A DNA stretch of 60,399 bases, taken from Devosia sp. 66-14 (GTDB lineage Bacteria > Pseudomonadota > Alphaproteobacteria > Rhizobiales > Devosiaceae). The translations under genes and the position numbers were made by a program. Below are positions 26,370-34,237 of the stretch, piece after piece (the stretch's first letter is position 1; each line of letters starts with the position of its first letter). The notes beneath the pieces were generated by a model that saw only the letters and a program-made list of their open reading frames with translations, ran no database searches and was not told where the DNA came from. The stretch is from NCBI GenBank assembly GCA_001899085.1, contig MKVB01000003.1, positions 425,545 through 485,943 on the forward strand, written 5' to 3'.

Positions 26370-27365
26370 CTAGAGCCCGAACGCCTCCGCCAGGAGGCGG
26401 AACGAGCGCAGGCGCAGCTCATAGTCGTACATGGTGGTGGTGACCATCACCTCGTCGGCCCCGGACTCTTCGACCTTGTTCTCGATCGCGGCCTTCACCG
26501 TGGACGGCGAGCCGACGATCCAGAGCGGGCGCTGGCCCTCGATGATGCGGGTTTCGTGCGGGGTGTATTGATGCGCCGCCGCCGCCTCGGGGGAGACGAG
26601 CTTGCGTACCTGGCCCGAGTGGAACAGCGCCCACATCAGTTCCTGCGAGCGGGCGAGGAACTGCGCTTCCTCGTCGGTGGGCGCCACCAGCGCCGAGACG
26701 GCAATGATGGCGTGCGGCCGGGGGAAGGCCTCGGTCGGGGTGAAGGCGGCGCGATAGGCGGCGAAGGCCGGGCCGGCCGGAGTGGCGCTGAAATGGGCCG
26801 CAAAGGAATAGCCGACGCCCAGCTGACCGGCCGCCTGGGCGCTCGCGCCGCTCGAGCCCAGCAGATAGATCGGCGGCAGCTCCACCCGCTCGGGCACCAC
26901 CATCACCGGATGGAAGGGGTGATCGGGGGCGAAGTTGCCTTCCTCGAAGGCCAGCATCTCGGCCAGCTCCTGGGCGAAATACTCGCCGCCGACCGAACGC
27001 AGCGCCTGCAGGGTGCGGCCATCGCTGCCGCCGGCCCGGCCGATGCCGAGGTCGATACGGCCGGGGTTGAGGCCGTTGAGAGTGCGGTAGGTCTCGACGA
27101 CGCGCAGCGGCACATGGTTGGGCAGCATGACGCCGCCCGAGCCGACGCGGATGCGTGAAGTGTTGGCCGCCGCGGTAGCGATCAGCACCTCCGGCGAGGA
27201 TGAAGCGATCGAGGGCATGCCGTGGTGCTCGGCATACCAGAGCCGAGTGAAGCCGAGCTCGTCGCCGAGTTTGGCGAGGGCGATGATGTGCCTGAGCGCG
27301 TCTGGCGTGGAGGTGCCTTCGGAGACCGGCGCGAGGTCGAGGATGGAGAGGGGGAGGGAAGCCAT
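26370..27365 (-). CDS. Luciferase-like (LLM class) flavin-dependent oxidoreductase
   Basis: This 331-residue TIM-barrel FMN enzyme belongs to the bacterial luciferase superfamily. Characteristic parts: LSILDLAPVSEGTS at the start, RLWYAEHHGMPSIASSSPEV near residue 42, RVGSGGVMLPNHVPLRVVE and GRIDLGIGRAGGSD. It matches the widespread MsnO8/YwcH-like group of unknown substrate. It converges with the TetR gene (15-base gap) and is followed upstream by a palindromic element. FMN and a small aldehyde or alkane-type substrate are family expectations only. Confidence 0.9.
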   Translation of the reverse strand: MASLPLSILDLAPVSEGTSTPDALRHIIALAKLGDELGFTRLWYAEHHGMPSIASSSPEVLIATAAANTSRIRVGSGGVMLPNHVPLRVVETYRTLNGLNPGRIDLGIGRAGGSDGRTLQALRSVGGEYFAQELAEMLAFEEGNFAPDHPFHPVMVVPERVELPPIYLLGSSGASAQAAGQLGVGYSFAAHFSATPAGPAFAAYRAAFTPTEAFPRPHAIIAVSALVAPTDEEAQFLARSQELMWALFHSGQVRKLVSPEAAAAHQYTPHETRIIEGQRPLWIVGSPSTVKAAIENKVEESGADEVMVTTTMYDYELRLRSFRLLAEAFGL

Positions 27366-27418
27366 GAGGGCTTATATCGTCATTTGACGATGGATTGGAA
27401 GGGCTTGCTGACTGAGAG

Positions 27419-27544
27419 AGACGGCCCCCTCCCGGCCTCCCCCATAACGGGGGAGGTGAAGAGTCGAGGCTCTGTCTTCGATGGTGCCAAAACGCACCGG
27501 CGGGGCACCTCCGCCCTTAAGGGGAGGATGGGAGGGGGCCGTCT
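27419..27544. mobile_element. MITE-like palindromic element, copy 1
   Basis: This is a 126-base unit with terminal inverted repeats AGACGGCCCCCTCCC and GGGAGGGGGCCGTCT and two internal CCTCC/GGGGAGG stems. Copy 2 at 35472-35596 matches almost base for base outside a variable centre, including the flank ACTGAGAG. No coding capacity. It lies between two divergently oriented genes. Confidence 0.75.
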
Positions 27545-27608
27545 CTGTCGGCGACCATTTGACAGCCAACACCGACGCGCTAGCTTCCCCGCCGAAGGGG
27601 AACAGCTC

Positions 27609-28124
27609 ATGGCCAGCAATAGCCGCATCGGACCGATCACCGGCTCGGTGATCTTCCTGTTCGTAGCGCCGGGTGTCGTCGCCGGCCTGATCCCGTACTG
27701 GATTTCCGGCTGGCAGGTGGGGCCGGCGCTCGGCGGCTTCGAGCCGGTGCGCTGGCTTGGCATGCTGCTGCTGCTGCTCGGCGGGGTGCTGCTGGCGGAA
27801 ACCTTCAGCCGCTTCGCGTTGCAGGGCCGCGGCACTCCCGCGCCGGTCTATCCGACCGAAACGCTGGTGGTCACCGGCTCCTATCGGTTCGTGCGCAACC
27901 CGATGTATGTGGCGGTGGTGTCGCTGATCCTCGGGCAGGCCCTGCTGTTCGGCAGCCTCCCGGTGCTGGCCTATGGCGCGCTGATCTGGCTTACCGTGCA
28001 CCTGTTCGTCATCAGCTACGAGGAGCCGACGCTCGAGCGCAGCTTCGGCGGGCAATACGAGCGCTACAGGGCCAATGTCCGGCGCTGGATCCCGCGGCTG
28101 ACGCCGTGGACACCCGAGCATTGA
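27609..28124 (+). CDS. Isoprenylcysteine carboxyl methyltransferase-like membrane protein
   Basis: This 171-residue protein has four membrane segments and the SAM-binding C-terminal motif GSYRFVRNPMYVAVV, followed by EEPTLERSFGGQYERYRANVRRWIPR, as in ICMT/PEMT-type small methyltransferases. Bacterial members methylate lipids or unknown small molecules; a protein prenylcysteine substrate is unlikely. The start at 27609 gives the expected N-terminal helix, with GAAGGGGAA upstream. It converges with the ABC exporter gene. Confidence 0.85.
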   Translation: MASNSRIGPITGSVIFLFVAPGVVAGLIPYWISGWQVGPALGGFEPVRWLGMLLLLLGGVLLAETFSRFALQGRGTPAPVYPTETLVVTGSYRFVRNPMYVAVVSLILGQALLFGSLPVLAYGALIWLTVHLFVISYEEPTLERSFGGQYERYRANVRRWIPRLTPWTPEH

Positions 28125-28157
28125 CCCGGCCCGGCGAACCGGACCGGGCTGGGTTTG

Positions 28158-29969
28158 TCACTCGGCTGCCTCGAGCCCCTTGATCAGTTCGAGCGCCTGG
28201 CGCTCGAACAGCCGGCGGTAAATACCGCCGTCGCGCTTGACCAGCTGCTCGTGCGTGCCTTCCTCGACCACCTTGCCGCCATCGAACACCAGGAGGCGAT
28301 CGAGGGCCCGCACCGTCGACAGCCGATGCGCGATGACGATGGTGGTGCGGCCGACCATCAGCCGCTCCATCGCCTGCTGGATCAACAGTTCGCTCTCGCT
28401 GTCGAGGCTCGAGGTCGCCTCGTCGAGGATCAGGACGCGTGCATCCGACAGGAAGGCGCGGGCGATGGCGACGCGCTGGCGTTCGCCACCACTGAGCTTG
28501 ATGCCGCGTTCGCCCACCAGCGTCTCATAGCCCTTGGGGAGCTTTGAGATGAACTCGTGCGCATTGGCGAGTTTTGCCGCCTCCTCGATTTCGGCACGGG
28601 TGGCGCCGGGACGTCCGTAGGCGATGTTCTCGGCCAGCGAGCGGTGGAACAGCACCGGCTCCTGCTGCACGATGGCGATCTGCTGGCGGAGCGAGGCCTG
28701 CTGCACATCGCGGATATCGATGCCGTCGATGACGATGCGGCCACCGGACACGTCGTGCAGGCGCTGGATCAGCTTGACGAAGGTGGTCTTGCCCGAGCCG
28801 GAATGACCGACAAGGCCGACCTTCTCGCCGGGCGCGATATGCACGTCGAGCTGACGATAGAGCGGTTTCAGGTGGACGCCATAGTGGAAGTCGACCTGCT
28901 CGAAATCGATGGCGCCCTGCTTGACCTGCATGGGCCGGGCGCCGGGCTTGTCCTCGATGCCGAGCTTCTGGTCGTCGAGCGCCACCAGTTCTTCCATATC
29001 GTTGACGGCACGCTGCAGGTTGCGCACGTGCTGGCCGATATCGCGCAGGTAACCCTGCAGCACCAGGAAGGTGGTGATGACGAAGGTGACGTCACCCGCC
29101 GTCGCGGCGCCGCTCTGCCAGAGCAGCAGGCCCGAGCCGATAATGGCGCAGCGCAGCACCCACAGCATGGTGTTCTGGATGGTGCCGTTGAGCGTGCCGC
29201 GGTTCCAGGTGCGCGAGGTGCGGCGGCGCCACTTGTCGACGACGTGGCCCAGGCGGGCCTCCTCGCGGTCTTCGGCGCCGAAGCCCTTGACCACGATGTT
29301 GCAGCTCACCGCGTCGGCCAGCGCGCCGCCCATGCGGGTATCCCAGGCATTGGCGAGGCTCGCCGCCGGCGCCACCCACAGGGTCGAGAGGCTGACGGTG
29401 ACCGCGATGTAGATCAAGGAGCCGACGCCGACGACGAGGCCCATGATCGGCCAGAACAGGCTGAGCATCACGGTGGTGCCGATCAGCATCACCAGCGAGG
29501 GGAGCAGCGCCATCAGGATGACGTCGTTGAGGCTGTCGAGCGCCCACATGCCACGGGTGATCTTGCGGACGGTCGAGCCGGCAAAGGAATTGGCGTGCCA
29601 ATCGGACGAGAAGCGCTGCACGCGATGGAAGGCGTTCTGGGCGATGTCGCTCATCATGCGCAGGGTGAGGGCGATGATGGTCTGGAAAGCGAGCTGGCGC
29701 ACCAGCACCGAAGCGGCGCCGAGCGCGACGATGACGAAGAAGGCCGTCATCGCGCCGTTCCAGGCGATCTCGTTGGTGGCGGCGCCGCTCGCCACCGCCT
29801 CGACCAGCCGGCCGGCAAAGAACGGGGTCAGGATGTCGGCGACGGTCTCGATGAAGAACAGCCCCATGATGAGGGCGACGCGCCGGGGCTGCCGGCGCCA
29901 ATGTCCGGCGGCGAAGCCGAGCACCTTGCCATAGGCCTGGCCACGCTGAGTTTTCTTGGAAGAAGCCAT
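28158..29969 (-). CDS. ABC exporter, fused permease-ATPase
   Basis: This 603-residue half-transporter has a six-helix membrane domain (residues about 30-320) and an ATPase domain with Walker A GHSGSGKTTF, signature LSGGERQRV, Walker B VLILDEATSSLD and the switch His in IVIAHRLSTV. It would act as a homodimer exporting lipids, peptides or drugs. ATG 29969 starts before a Lys-rich segment; a further in-frame start at 30002 exists. A leader of more than 200 bases with a 17-codon open frame and hairpins precedes it, suggesting control by attenuation. Confidence 0.9.
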   Translation of the reverse strand: MASSKKTQRGQAYGKVLGFAAGHWRRQPRRVALIMGLFFIETVADILTPFFAGRLVEAVASGAATNEIAWNGAMTAFFVIVALGAASVLVRQLAFQTIIALTLRMMSDIAQNAFHRVQRFSSDWHANSFAGSTVRKITRGMWALDSLNDVILMALLPSLVMLIGTTVMLSLFWPIMGLVVGVGSLIYIAVTVSLSTLWVAPAASLANAWDTRMGGALADAVSCNIVVKGFGAEDREEARLGHVVDKWRRRTSRTWNRGTLNGTIQNTMLWVLRCAIIGSGLLLWQSGAATAGDVTFVITTFLVLQGYLRDIGQHVRNLQRAVNDMEELVALDDQKLGIEDKPGARPMQVKQGAIDFEQVDFHYGVHLKPLYRQLDVHIAPGEKVGLVGHSGSGKTTFVKLIQRLHDVSGGRIVIDGIDIRDVQQASLRQQIAIVQQEPVLFHRSLAENIAYGRPGATRAEIEEAAKLANAHEFISKLPKGYETLVGERGIKLSGGERQRVAIARAFLSDARVLILDEATSSLDSESELLIQQAMERLMVGRTTIVIAHRLSTVRALDRLLVFDGGKVVEEGTHEQLVKRDGGIYRRLFERQALELIKGLEAAE

Positions 29970-30072
29970 GTCGTTCGTCCGGACGCCGCGCGAGGCAGCC
30001 ATCCGGTCCCGGAAAAGAGCAAAACTGGAAACGAGCCTGAAAACCCGGCGGGTTCGAAGGCCGCTACCTGAA

Positions 30073-30092
30073 GGAAAAGTCCGCGACTTTCC
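30073..30092 (-). promoter_or_regulatory. Leader hairpin of the ABC exporter gene
   Basis: On the minus strand GGAAAGTC pairs with GACTTTTCC (one bulged base) around GCG, followed by TTCAGG. It stands between the leader ORF stop and the exporter start, where an attenuator stem would be. Confidence 0.4.
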
Positions 30093-30139
30093 CTGATAGC
30101 GCTGTGCAGGAAGTGGTCCTCAGGCGGACCGCGGGCAAC

Positions 30140-30193
30140 CTAACGGTGAAATCCCGAGGTGAGCCCTGCGAGGCGAGGTCGAAATGCCGTCAT
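30140..30193 (-). CDS. Leader peptide ORF upstream of the ABC exporter
   Basis: A 17-codon frame begins with ATG at 30193, preceded by GGGAGG with seven-base spacing, and reads MTAFRPRLAGLTSGFHR. The stop lies 170 bases before the exporter start. A strong ribosome site, tiny size, Arg content and following hairpins (GGTCC/GGACC in the minus strand near 30115-30130, and 30073-30092) fit a regulatory leader peptide sensing translation or an amine. I cannot match it to a named RNA family. Confidence 0.45.
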   Translation of the reverse strand: MTAFRPRLAGLTSGFHR

Positions 30194-30315
30194 GTCGCGC
30201 CTCCCTGTGGCTGGCCGAAGAAGGTCAGTCATAAAGAGGTTTTTCGATTGCGGCAAGCGGGTCGGGAATCCCGAGTGTGCGCGGGGCGAACGCAAAGATC
30301 CGGATGGTGGTGCGC

Positions 30316-30360
30316 CCAGCTGGTGGGTGGGGCCGGATCTGGGCCCCACCACCATGCTGG
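30316..30360 (-). terminator. Long GC-rich hairpin after the small membrane ORF
   Basis: CCAGC/GCTGG forms the base, GGTGG- and TGGGGCC-type arms pair inside, and the loop is about six bases. It lies 21 bases beyond the small ORF stop. There is no T-run, so it may stabilise the message or assist Rho-dependent ending. Confidence 0.45.
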
Positions 30361-30380
30361 CCTGCTGTTCTGCGGAGCCG

Positions 30381-30479
30381 CTAGATCGCCAGCGCCACCG
30401 CGACGGGCACGAAGATGATGGCGACGATCAGGGCGATCGCCGGAAAATCGATGAACTTGGCCTTGTCCTTGAGAGACAT
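30381..30479 (-). CDS. 32-residue single-span membrane protein downstream of amtB
   Basis: ATG 30479 is preceded by GGAAGGAGATTTCC, an almost ideal ribosome site. The product starts MSLKDKAKFIDFPAIALIVA and goes on with one hydrophobic helix ending in ALAI. The N-terminus is basic, so it should lie in the cytoplasm. The gene is 53 bases behind the amtB stop on the same strand, before a hairpin, so it is probably cotranscribed. Small proteins of this shape often bind and adjust a transporter, as AcrZ does with AcrB; a link with this AmtB is a hypothesis. Confidence 0.6.
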   Translation of the reverse strand: MSLKDKAKFIDFPAIALIVAIIFVPVAVALAI

Positions 30480-30532
30480 GGGAAATCTCCTTCCAGCGGA
30501 CATAACGCCCGGCGGAAGGAGCTGTTCCCGGC

Positions 30533-31732
30533 TCAGAACTCGGGTTCGGCCCCGATCGAGTGGATCGAGAGGTCGGCGCCGCGGCGCTGCTGTTCATCGC
30601 TGAGGCGGACCGGAGCGACGCGGTTGGACAGCCAATAGAGCAGGTAACCGGCGGCGAAGGCGTAGGCCGAGACAGCGAACGAGCCCACCAGCTGGGTGAC
30701 GAAGGAGACGCCGCCCATGCCGCCCAGCGCCTCGAGCCCGAAGATGCCGGCGGCAATGCCGCCCCACAGGCCGCAGAGGCCATGCAGCGGCCAGACGCCG
30801 AGCACGTCGTCGACCTTGAGCCTTTCCTGGGTCCAGCTGAAACCCTTGACGAAGATGACGCCGGCCACCGCGCCGACGGCGAGCGCCGCCAGCGGGTGGT
30901 AGAGGTCGGAGCCGGCGCAGACGGCGACGAGGCCGGCCAGCGCGCCGTTATGGGTGAAGCCCGGGTCGTTGCGGCCGATCACCACGGCGGCGATGATGCC
31001 TCCGACCATCGCCATCAGCGAGTTGATGGCGACGAGCCCGGAAACGCCAGCGACCGACTGGGCCGACATGACGTTGAAGCCGAACCAGCCGATGCAGAGC
31101 AGCCAGGTGCCGAGCGCCAGCCATGGGATCGAGGAGGGGGCGAAGGGGCGGCCGTTCGGACCGTAGCGGCCGACGCGAGCGCCCATGCGCAGCACCGCGG
31201 CCAGCGCCAGCCAGCCGCCGAGCGCATGCACCTGGATCGAGCCGGCAAAATCGTGGAAGCGGGCGCCGAAGCTGGCTTCGAGCCAGGCCTGGATGCCGTA
31301 ATTGGCGTTCCAGACGATGCCCTCGGAGAACGGGTAGATCAGCCCGACGATGACGGCAGCGGCGATCACCTGCGGCCAGAACTTCGCCCGCTCGGCGATG
31401 CCGCCCGAAATGATCGCCGGCACTGCCGCGGCAAAGGTGGCGAGGAAGAAGAACTTCACCAGGCTGAAGCCCTGCGGGGCGAAGCCGGCGCCGCCGCCCG
31501 AAAGCGTTGCGGCATTGTGGAAGAAGGTGACGCCATAGGCGATGGAATAGCCGATGACGAAATAGGCCAGGGTCGAGAAGGCGAAGTCGACCAGGATCTT
31601 GACCAGCGCATTGACCTGGTTCTTGCCGCGCACCGTCCCCAGTTCGAGAAAGGCGAAACCGCCATGCATGGCGAACACCAGGATCGCGCCGACCAGCACA
31701 AAGAATACGTCGAGCCCAGCGGACTCAGCCAT
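30533..31732 (-). CDS. Ammonium transporter, divergent AmtB homologue
   Basis: This 399-residue channel has about eleven membrane helices. Conserved parts: AMHGGFAFLELGTVRGKNQ at the start, one pore His in IQVHALGGW and the other in PLHGLCGLWGGIAAGIFG. It conducts ammonium/ammonia across the inner membrane. It lacks the signal peptide of the second AmtB and is diverged from it (for example FAGSIQVHALGG in place of FAGGTVVHINSG), so it belongs to another Amt clade. GGGAGG supports ATG 31732. A sigma-54-like box (31788-31803) lies upstream, and a small membrane ORF follows. Confidence 0.93.
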   Translation of the reverse strand: MAESAGLDVFFVLVGAILVFAMHGGFAFLELGTVRGKNQVNALVKILVDFAFSTLAYFVIGYSIAYGVTFFHNAATLSGGGAGFAPQGFSLVKFFFLATFAAAVPAIISGGIAERAKFWPQVIAAAVIVGLIYPFSEGIVWNANYGIQAWLEASFGARFHDFAGSIQVHALGGWLALAAVLRMGARVGRYGPNGRPFAPSSIPWLALGTWLLCIGWFGFNVMSAQSVAGVSGLVAINSLMAMVGGIIAAVVIGRNDPGFTHNGALAGLVAVCAGSDLYHPLAALAVGAVAGVIFVKGFSWTQERLKVDDVLGVWPLHGLCGLWGGIAAGIFGLEALGGMGGVSFVTQLVGSFAVSAYAFAAGYLLYWLSNRVAPVRLSDEQQRRGADLSIHSIGAEPEF

Positions 31733-32215
31733 TGAAGCCTCCCAAGCAAACCCGGCTCGCATCCGGGTCAATTCGGGGGCATGGCAATCAAGCCGCGTGC
31801 CAGTCGGCCGGGCAGAAAGAGTGAAGCGGTTTCAGTGGCTTATGCGGAGGGGCAAAACCCGATGGCTTCGCGCGTGGCGAAGTGCTCAAGATTTGGGCGG
31901 CCAGCGGTCCGGCTCTGCCCACAAAGTGAGCAGGGGCGATGTCGCCTGGCGGGGCGAGAATCGGCCCGTCGCCGGGCCCGGAGCCGTTGACCGGGGTGTG
32001 CAGCCCACGCGGTTTGCGAGTGGGAAGCCTCTGTGGCGGGCCAAGAGGTACGTGAGCTGCACGCCGCGATCAGCGGGTGGAAATCCGGGCGGCAGCCCGG
32101 TTTCCGGGGTCGGAGAGCCGAGCCGCAACCCGGCTCTCCGGAGGTGGACGCGGGCGAAGGGGAGGAGGTCTCCGCTCGCGTCGGCTAGGCGGTCGCGTCC
32201 TGACGACGCTCCGGC
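31733..32215. other. 483-base gap between the two amtB genes
   Basis: No gene could be supported here. It contains the sigma-54-like box of the first amtB gene (31788-31803) and two strong stems near the end of the glnK-amtB unit: 32111-32140 (ten-base arms CGGAGAGCCG/CGGCTCTCCG) and 32079-32105 (GGAAA-CCGGGC/GCCCGGTTTCC with one bulge). The stems probably mark the 3' end of glnK-amtB transcripts. Confidence 0.5.
31788..31803 (-). promoter_or_regulatory. Sigma-54-type promoter of divergent amtB
   Basis: On the minus strand CTGGCACGCGGCTTGA matches the sigma-54 pattern TGGCACG-N4-TTGC except for A in place of the final C. The predicted start point lies about 45 bases before the amtB ATG. It differs at only two of 16 positions from the box in front of glnK. 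Confidence 0.6.
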
Positions 32216-33583
32216 CTAGTTATAGGCGCGCTCGCCATGGCTGGAGAGGTCGAGGCCATCGCTTTCGGCCGACTCGGTGACGCGGGCGCCGCCGAACACT
32301 GCCTTGACGATGAACATCGCGATGAGGGCCACCACGGCCGACCAGACGATGGCGATCCCGACGCCGGTCAGCTGCTTGATGAACTGGCCCCACATATCGT
32401 AGTCGGCCAGCGGGTAGCCGCCGAACGAGGGGTTGGCGACGAAGGCGGTGCCCAGGGCGCCGACGATGCCGCCAACGCCATGGATGCCGAACACGTCGAG
32501 CGAGTCGTCGTATTTGAACATCGGCTTCAGCGTCACGACGGCCCACAGGCAGACCACGCCGGCAATGGCGCCGAGAACGATCGCCCCGATGGTGCCGGCG
32601 AAACCGGCGGCCGGGGTGATGGCGACGAGACCGGCAACGGCACCCGAAGCAAAGCCGAGCAGCGAGGCATGGCCGCGGGTGAACTTCTCAGCCAGGCCCC
32701 AGGCGAGGGCCGCTGCGGCCGGCGCCGTGATGGTGTTGAGGAAAGCCTGGGCGGTGAGGCCGTTGGCTTCGAGGTTCGAGCCGGCATTGAAGCCGAACCA
32801 GCCGAACCAGAGCAGGCCCGCGCCGATGAAGACGAAGGTCAGGTTGTGCGGCGGGATCGGTTCCTTGAGGAAGCCGGTGCGCGGGCCGAGGACGATGGCG
32901 GCGATGAGGGCGGCCACACCGGAGTTGATGTGCACCACGGTGCCGCCGGCGAAGTCATAAGCGCCCAGGTTGAACAGGTAGCCGGTGCCGGCCCAGACCA
33001 TGTGGGCGATCGGCAGGTAGGAGAAGGTGAACCAGATGGCGAGGAACAGCATCACGGCGCCGAACTTCATGCGCTCGGCGATGCCGCCGACGATGAGGGT
33101 GGAGGTGATGCAGGCAAAGGTGAGCTGGAACACCACGAACACCAGTTCGGGCAGCTGGAAGCCGGCCGAGAAGGTGGCGGCGGTCGATTCGATCGTCACA
33201 CCGGAAAGGAACAGCTTGGAGAAATCGCCGATGACGGCAGACAGGCCGCCTTCGGAACCGCCGAAGGCGAGCGAGTAGCCATAGGCCACCCAGAGCAGGG
33301 CGATCATGGCGACGCCACCCAGCACCTGGCTGAGGATCGAGAGCACGTTCTTGGCGCGCACCAGGCCGCCATAGAACAGGGCGAGGCCCGGCACGATCAT
33401 CACGAAGACGACCATGGTCGAGACCAGCATCCAGGCGGTGTCGCCCTTGTCGATGATGGGGGTGACTTCGGCGGCGGCTTCAGCCACCGGCGCCGCGGCA
33501 TCCTGGGCGAAGGCGGGCAGGGCGAGAGCCAGCGAGGCCAGCGCCGCAGCTCCCAGGACTTTTGACATCTTCAAGTCTGTCAT
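32216..33583 (-). CDS. amtB: Ammonium transporter AmtB (glnK-linked)
   Basis: This 455-residue protein has an N-terminal signal peptide (about residues 1-25), then eleven membrane helices. Signature parts: MVPGLALFYGGLVRAKNVLSI, the pore His residues in GGTVVHINSG and FGIHGVGGIVGAL, and the Trp/Phe gate region YDFAGG. It takes up ammonium under nitrogen limitation and is blocked by GlnK. It is 26 bases downstream of glnK on the same strand, the classic pair. The start at 33583 fits the signal peptide; the open frame continues upstream through glnK but is only a shadow there. Confidence 0.96.
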   Translation of the reverse strand: MTDLKMSKVLGAAALASLALALPAFAQDAAAPVAEAAAEVTPIIDKGDTAWMLVSTMVVFVMIVPGLALFYGGLVRAKNVLSILSQVLGGVAMIALLWVAYGYSLAFGGSEGGLSAVIGDFSKLFLSGVTIESTAATFSAGFQLPELVFVVFQLTFACITSTLIVGGIAERMKFGAVMLFLAIWFTFSYLPIAHMVWAGTGYLFNLGAYDFAGGTVVHINSGVAALIAAIVLGPRTGFLKEPIPPHNLTFVFIGAGLLWFGWFGFNAGSNLEANGLTAQAFLNTITAPAAAALAWGLAEKFTRGHASLLGFASGAVAGLVAITPAAGFAGTIGAIVLGAIAGVVCLWAVVTLKPMFKYDDSLDVFGIHGVGGIVGALGTAFVANPSFGGYPLADYDMWGQFIKQLTGVGIAIVWSAVVALIAMFIVKAVFGGARVTESAESDGLDLSSHGERAYN

Positions 33584-33609
33584 TGGTGTTTCTCCAGAGG
33601 GTAGCGGCA

Positions 33610-33948
33610 TCAGAGCGCGGCCGCGCCGGTTTCGCCGGTGCGGATACGGGTGACGGCCAGCAGGTCGAGCACGAAGATCTTGCCGTCGCCGATGCGGCCC
33701 GTCTGGGCACTCTCGCGGATGGCCGAGACGATGGCGTCGGACTGGGCGTCGTCGACAGCGATCTCGATCTTGAGCTTTGGCAGGAAGTGCACCGCATACT
33801 CGGTGCCGCGGTAGATTTCGGAATGGCCCTTCTGCCGGCCATAGCCTTTCACTTCGGTCACGGTCATGCCGTGCACGTCGAGCGAGTTGAGGGCCTGGCG
33901 GACCTCTTCCAGGCGCGACGGTTTGATGATTGCGATCACCAGCTTCAT
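33610..33948 (-). CDS. glnK: PII nitrogen regulatory protein GlnK
   Basis: This is a 112-residue PII protein. MKLVIAIIKP begins the family fold, the T-loop carries Tyr51 (RGTEYAVHF), the site of uridylylation by GlnD, and the C-terminus has TGRIGDGKIFV (nucleotide binding). It senses ATP/ADP and 2-oxoglutarate and plugs AmtB when nitrogen is plentiful. AAGGGG lies before ATG 33948. A sigma-54-type box sits about 55 bases upstream, indicating NtrC control. Linkage to amtB favours GlnK over GlnB. Confidence 0.96.
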   Translation of the reverse strand: MKLVIAIIKPSRLEEVRQALNSLDVHGMTVTEVKGYGRQKGHSEIYRGTEYAVHFLPKLKIEIAVDDAQSDAIVSAIRESAQTGRIGDGKIFVLDLLAVTRIRTGETGAAAL

Positions 33949-34002
33949 GGATGCCCCTTTCGATACGTGGGTTTGGACTGTCTCCAATCGGCTCAAACAG
34001 AC

Positions 34003-34018
34003 TCAAGTCGCGTGCCAA
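34003..34018 (-). promoter_or_regulatory. Sigma-54-type promoter of glnK-amtB
   Basis: On the minus strand TTGGCACGCGACTTGA fits the -24 element fully and the -12 element except the last base. The start point would be near 33992, leaving a 44-base leader before glnK. NtrC sites may lie further upstream (34100-34200), but I could not define one. Confidence 0.65.
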
Positions 34019-34237
34019 ACTGTGGCCGCAATCGCCAACCTTATGATTCTATTAAGGAAAGACGGTCGCGCTCTGCTCAGCAGCGAGGCAGAGCGCCGAT
34101 GAAGGCAGGTCTTATGCGCAGAATTTGAGCAGAATCGATTTGTGTGGTGATGTTTTGTGCAGCAGTGCTGGGTGCCGCGGCGAGTCTTGCACCGCGCGGC
34201 GAGAAGGCCGACATAGCGGCAGCGCGGAGTGCTCCTG

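Noticed and set aside
27380-27835. Open frames across the palindromic element before the methyltransferase-like gene
   Set aside because: They read through the inverted repeats, show low-complexity Pro/Arg composition and conflict with the clear plus-strand gene.
31781-32280. Several overlapping frames in the gap between the two amtB genes
   Set aside because: All are Arg/Pro/Gly-rich, lack ribosome sites and cross strong stems; nothing supports translation.
33584-34018. Extension of the glnK-linked amtB frame upstream to 34018
   Set aside because: This part runs through glnK in another frame. The signal peptide and family start are at 33583, and glnK is unmistakable.
34100-34200. NtrC binding sites upstream of glnK
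   Set aside because: GGTGC and TGCACC halves are present, but their spacing does not fit the usual dyad, so no site was annotated.
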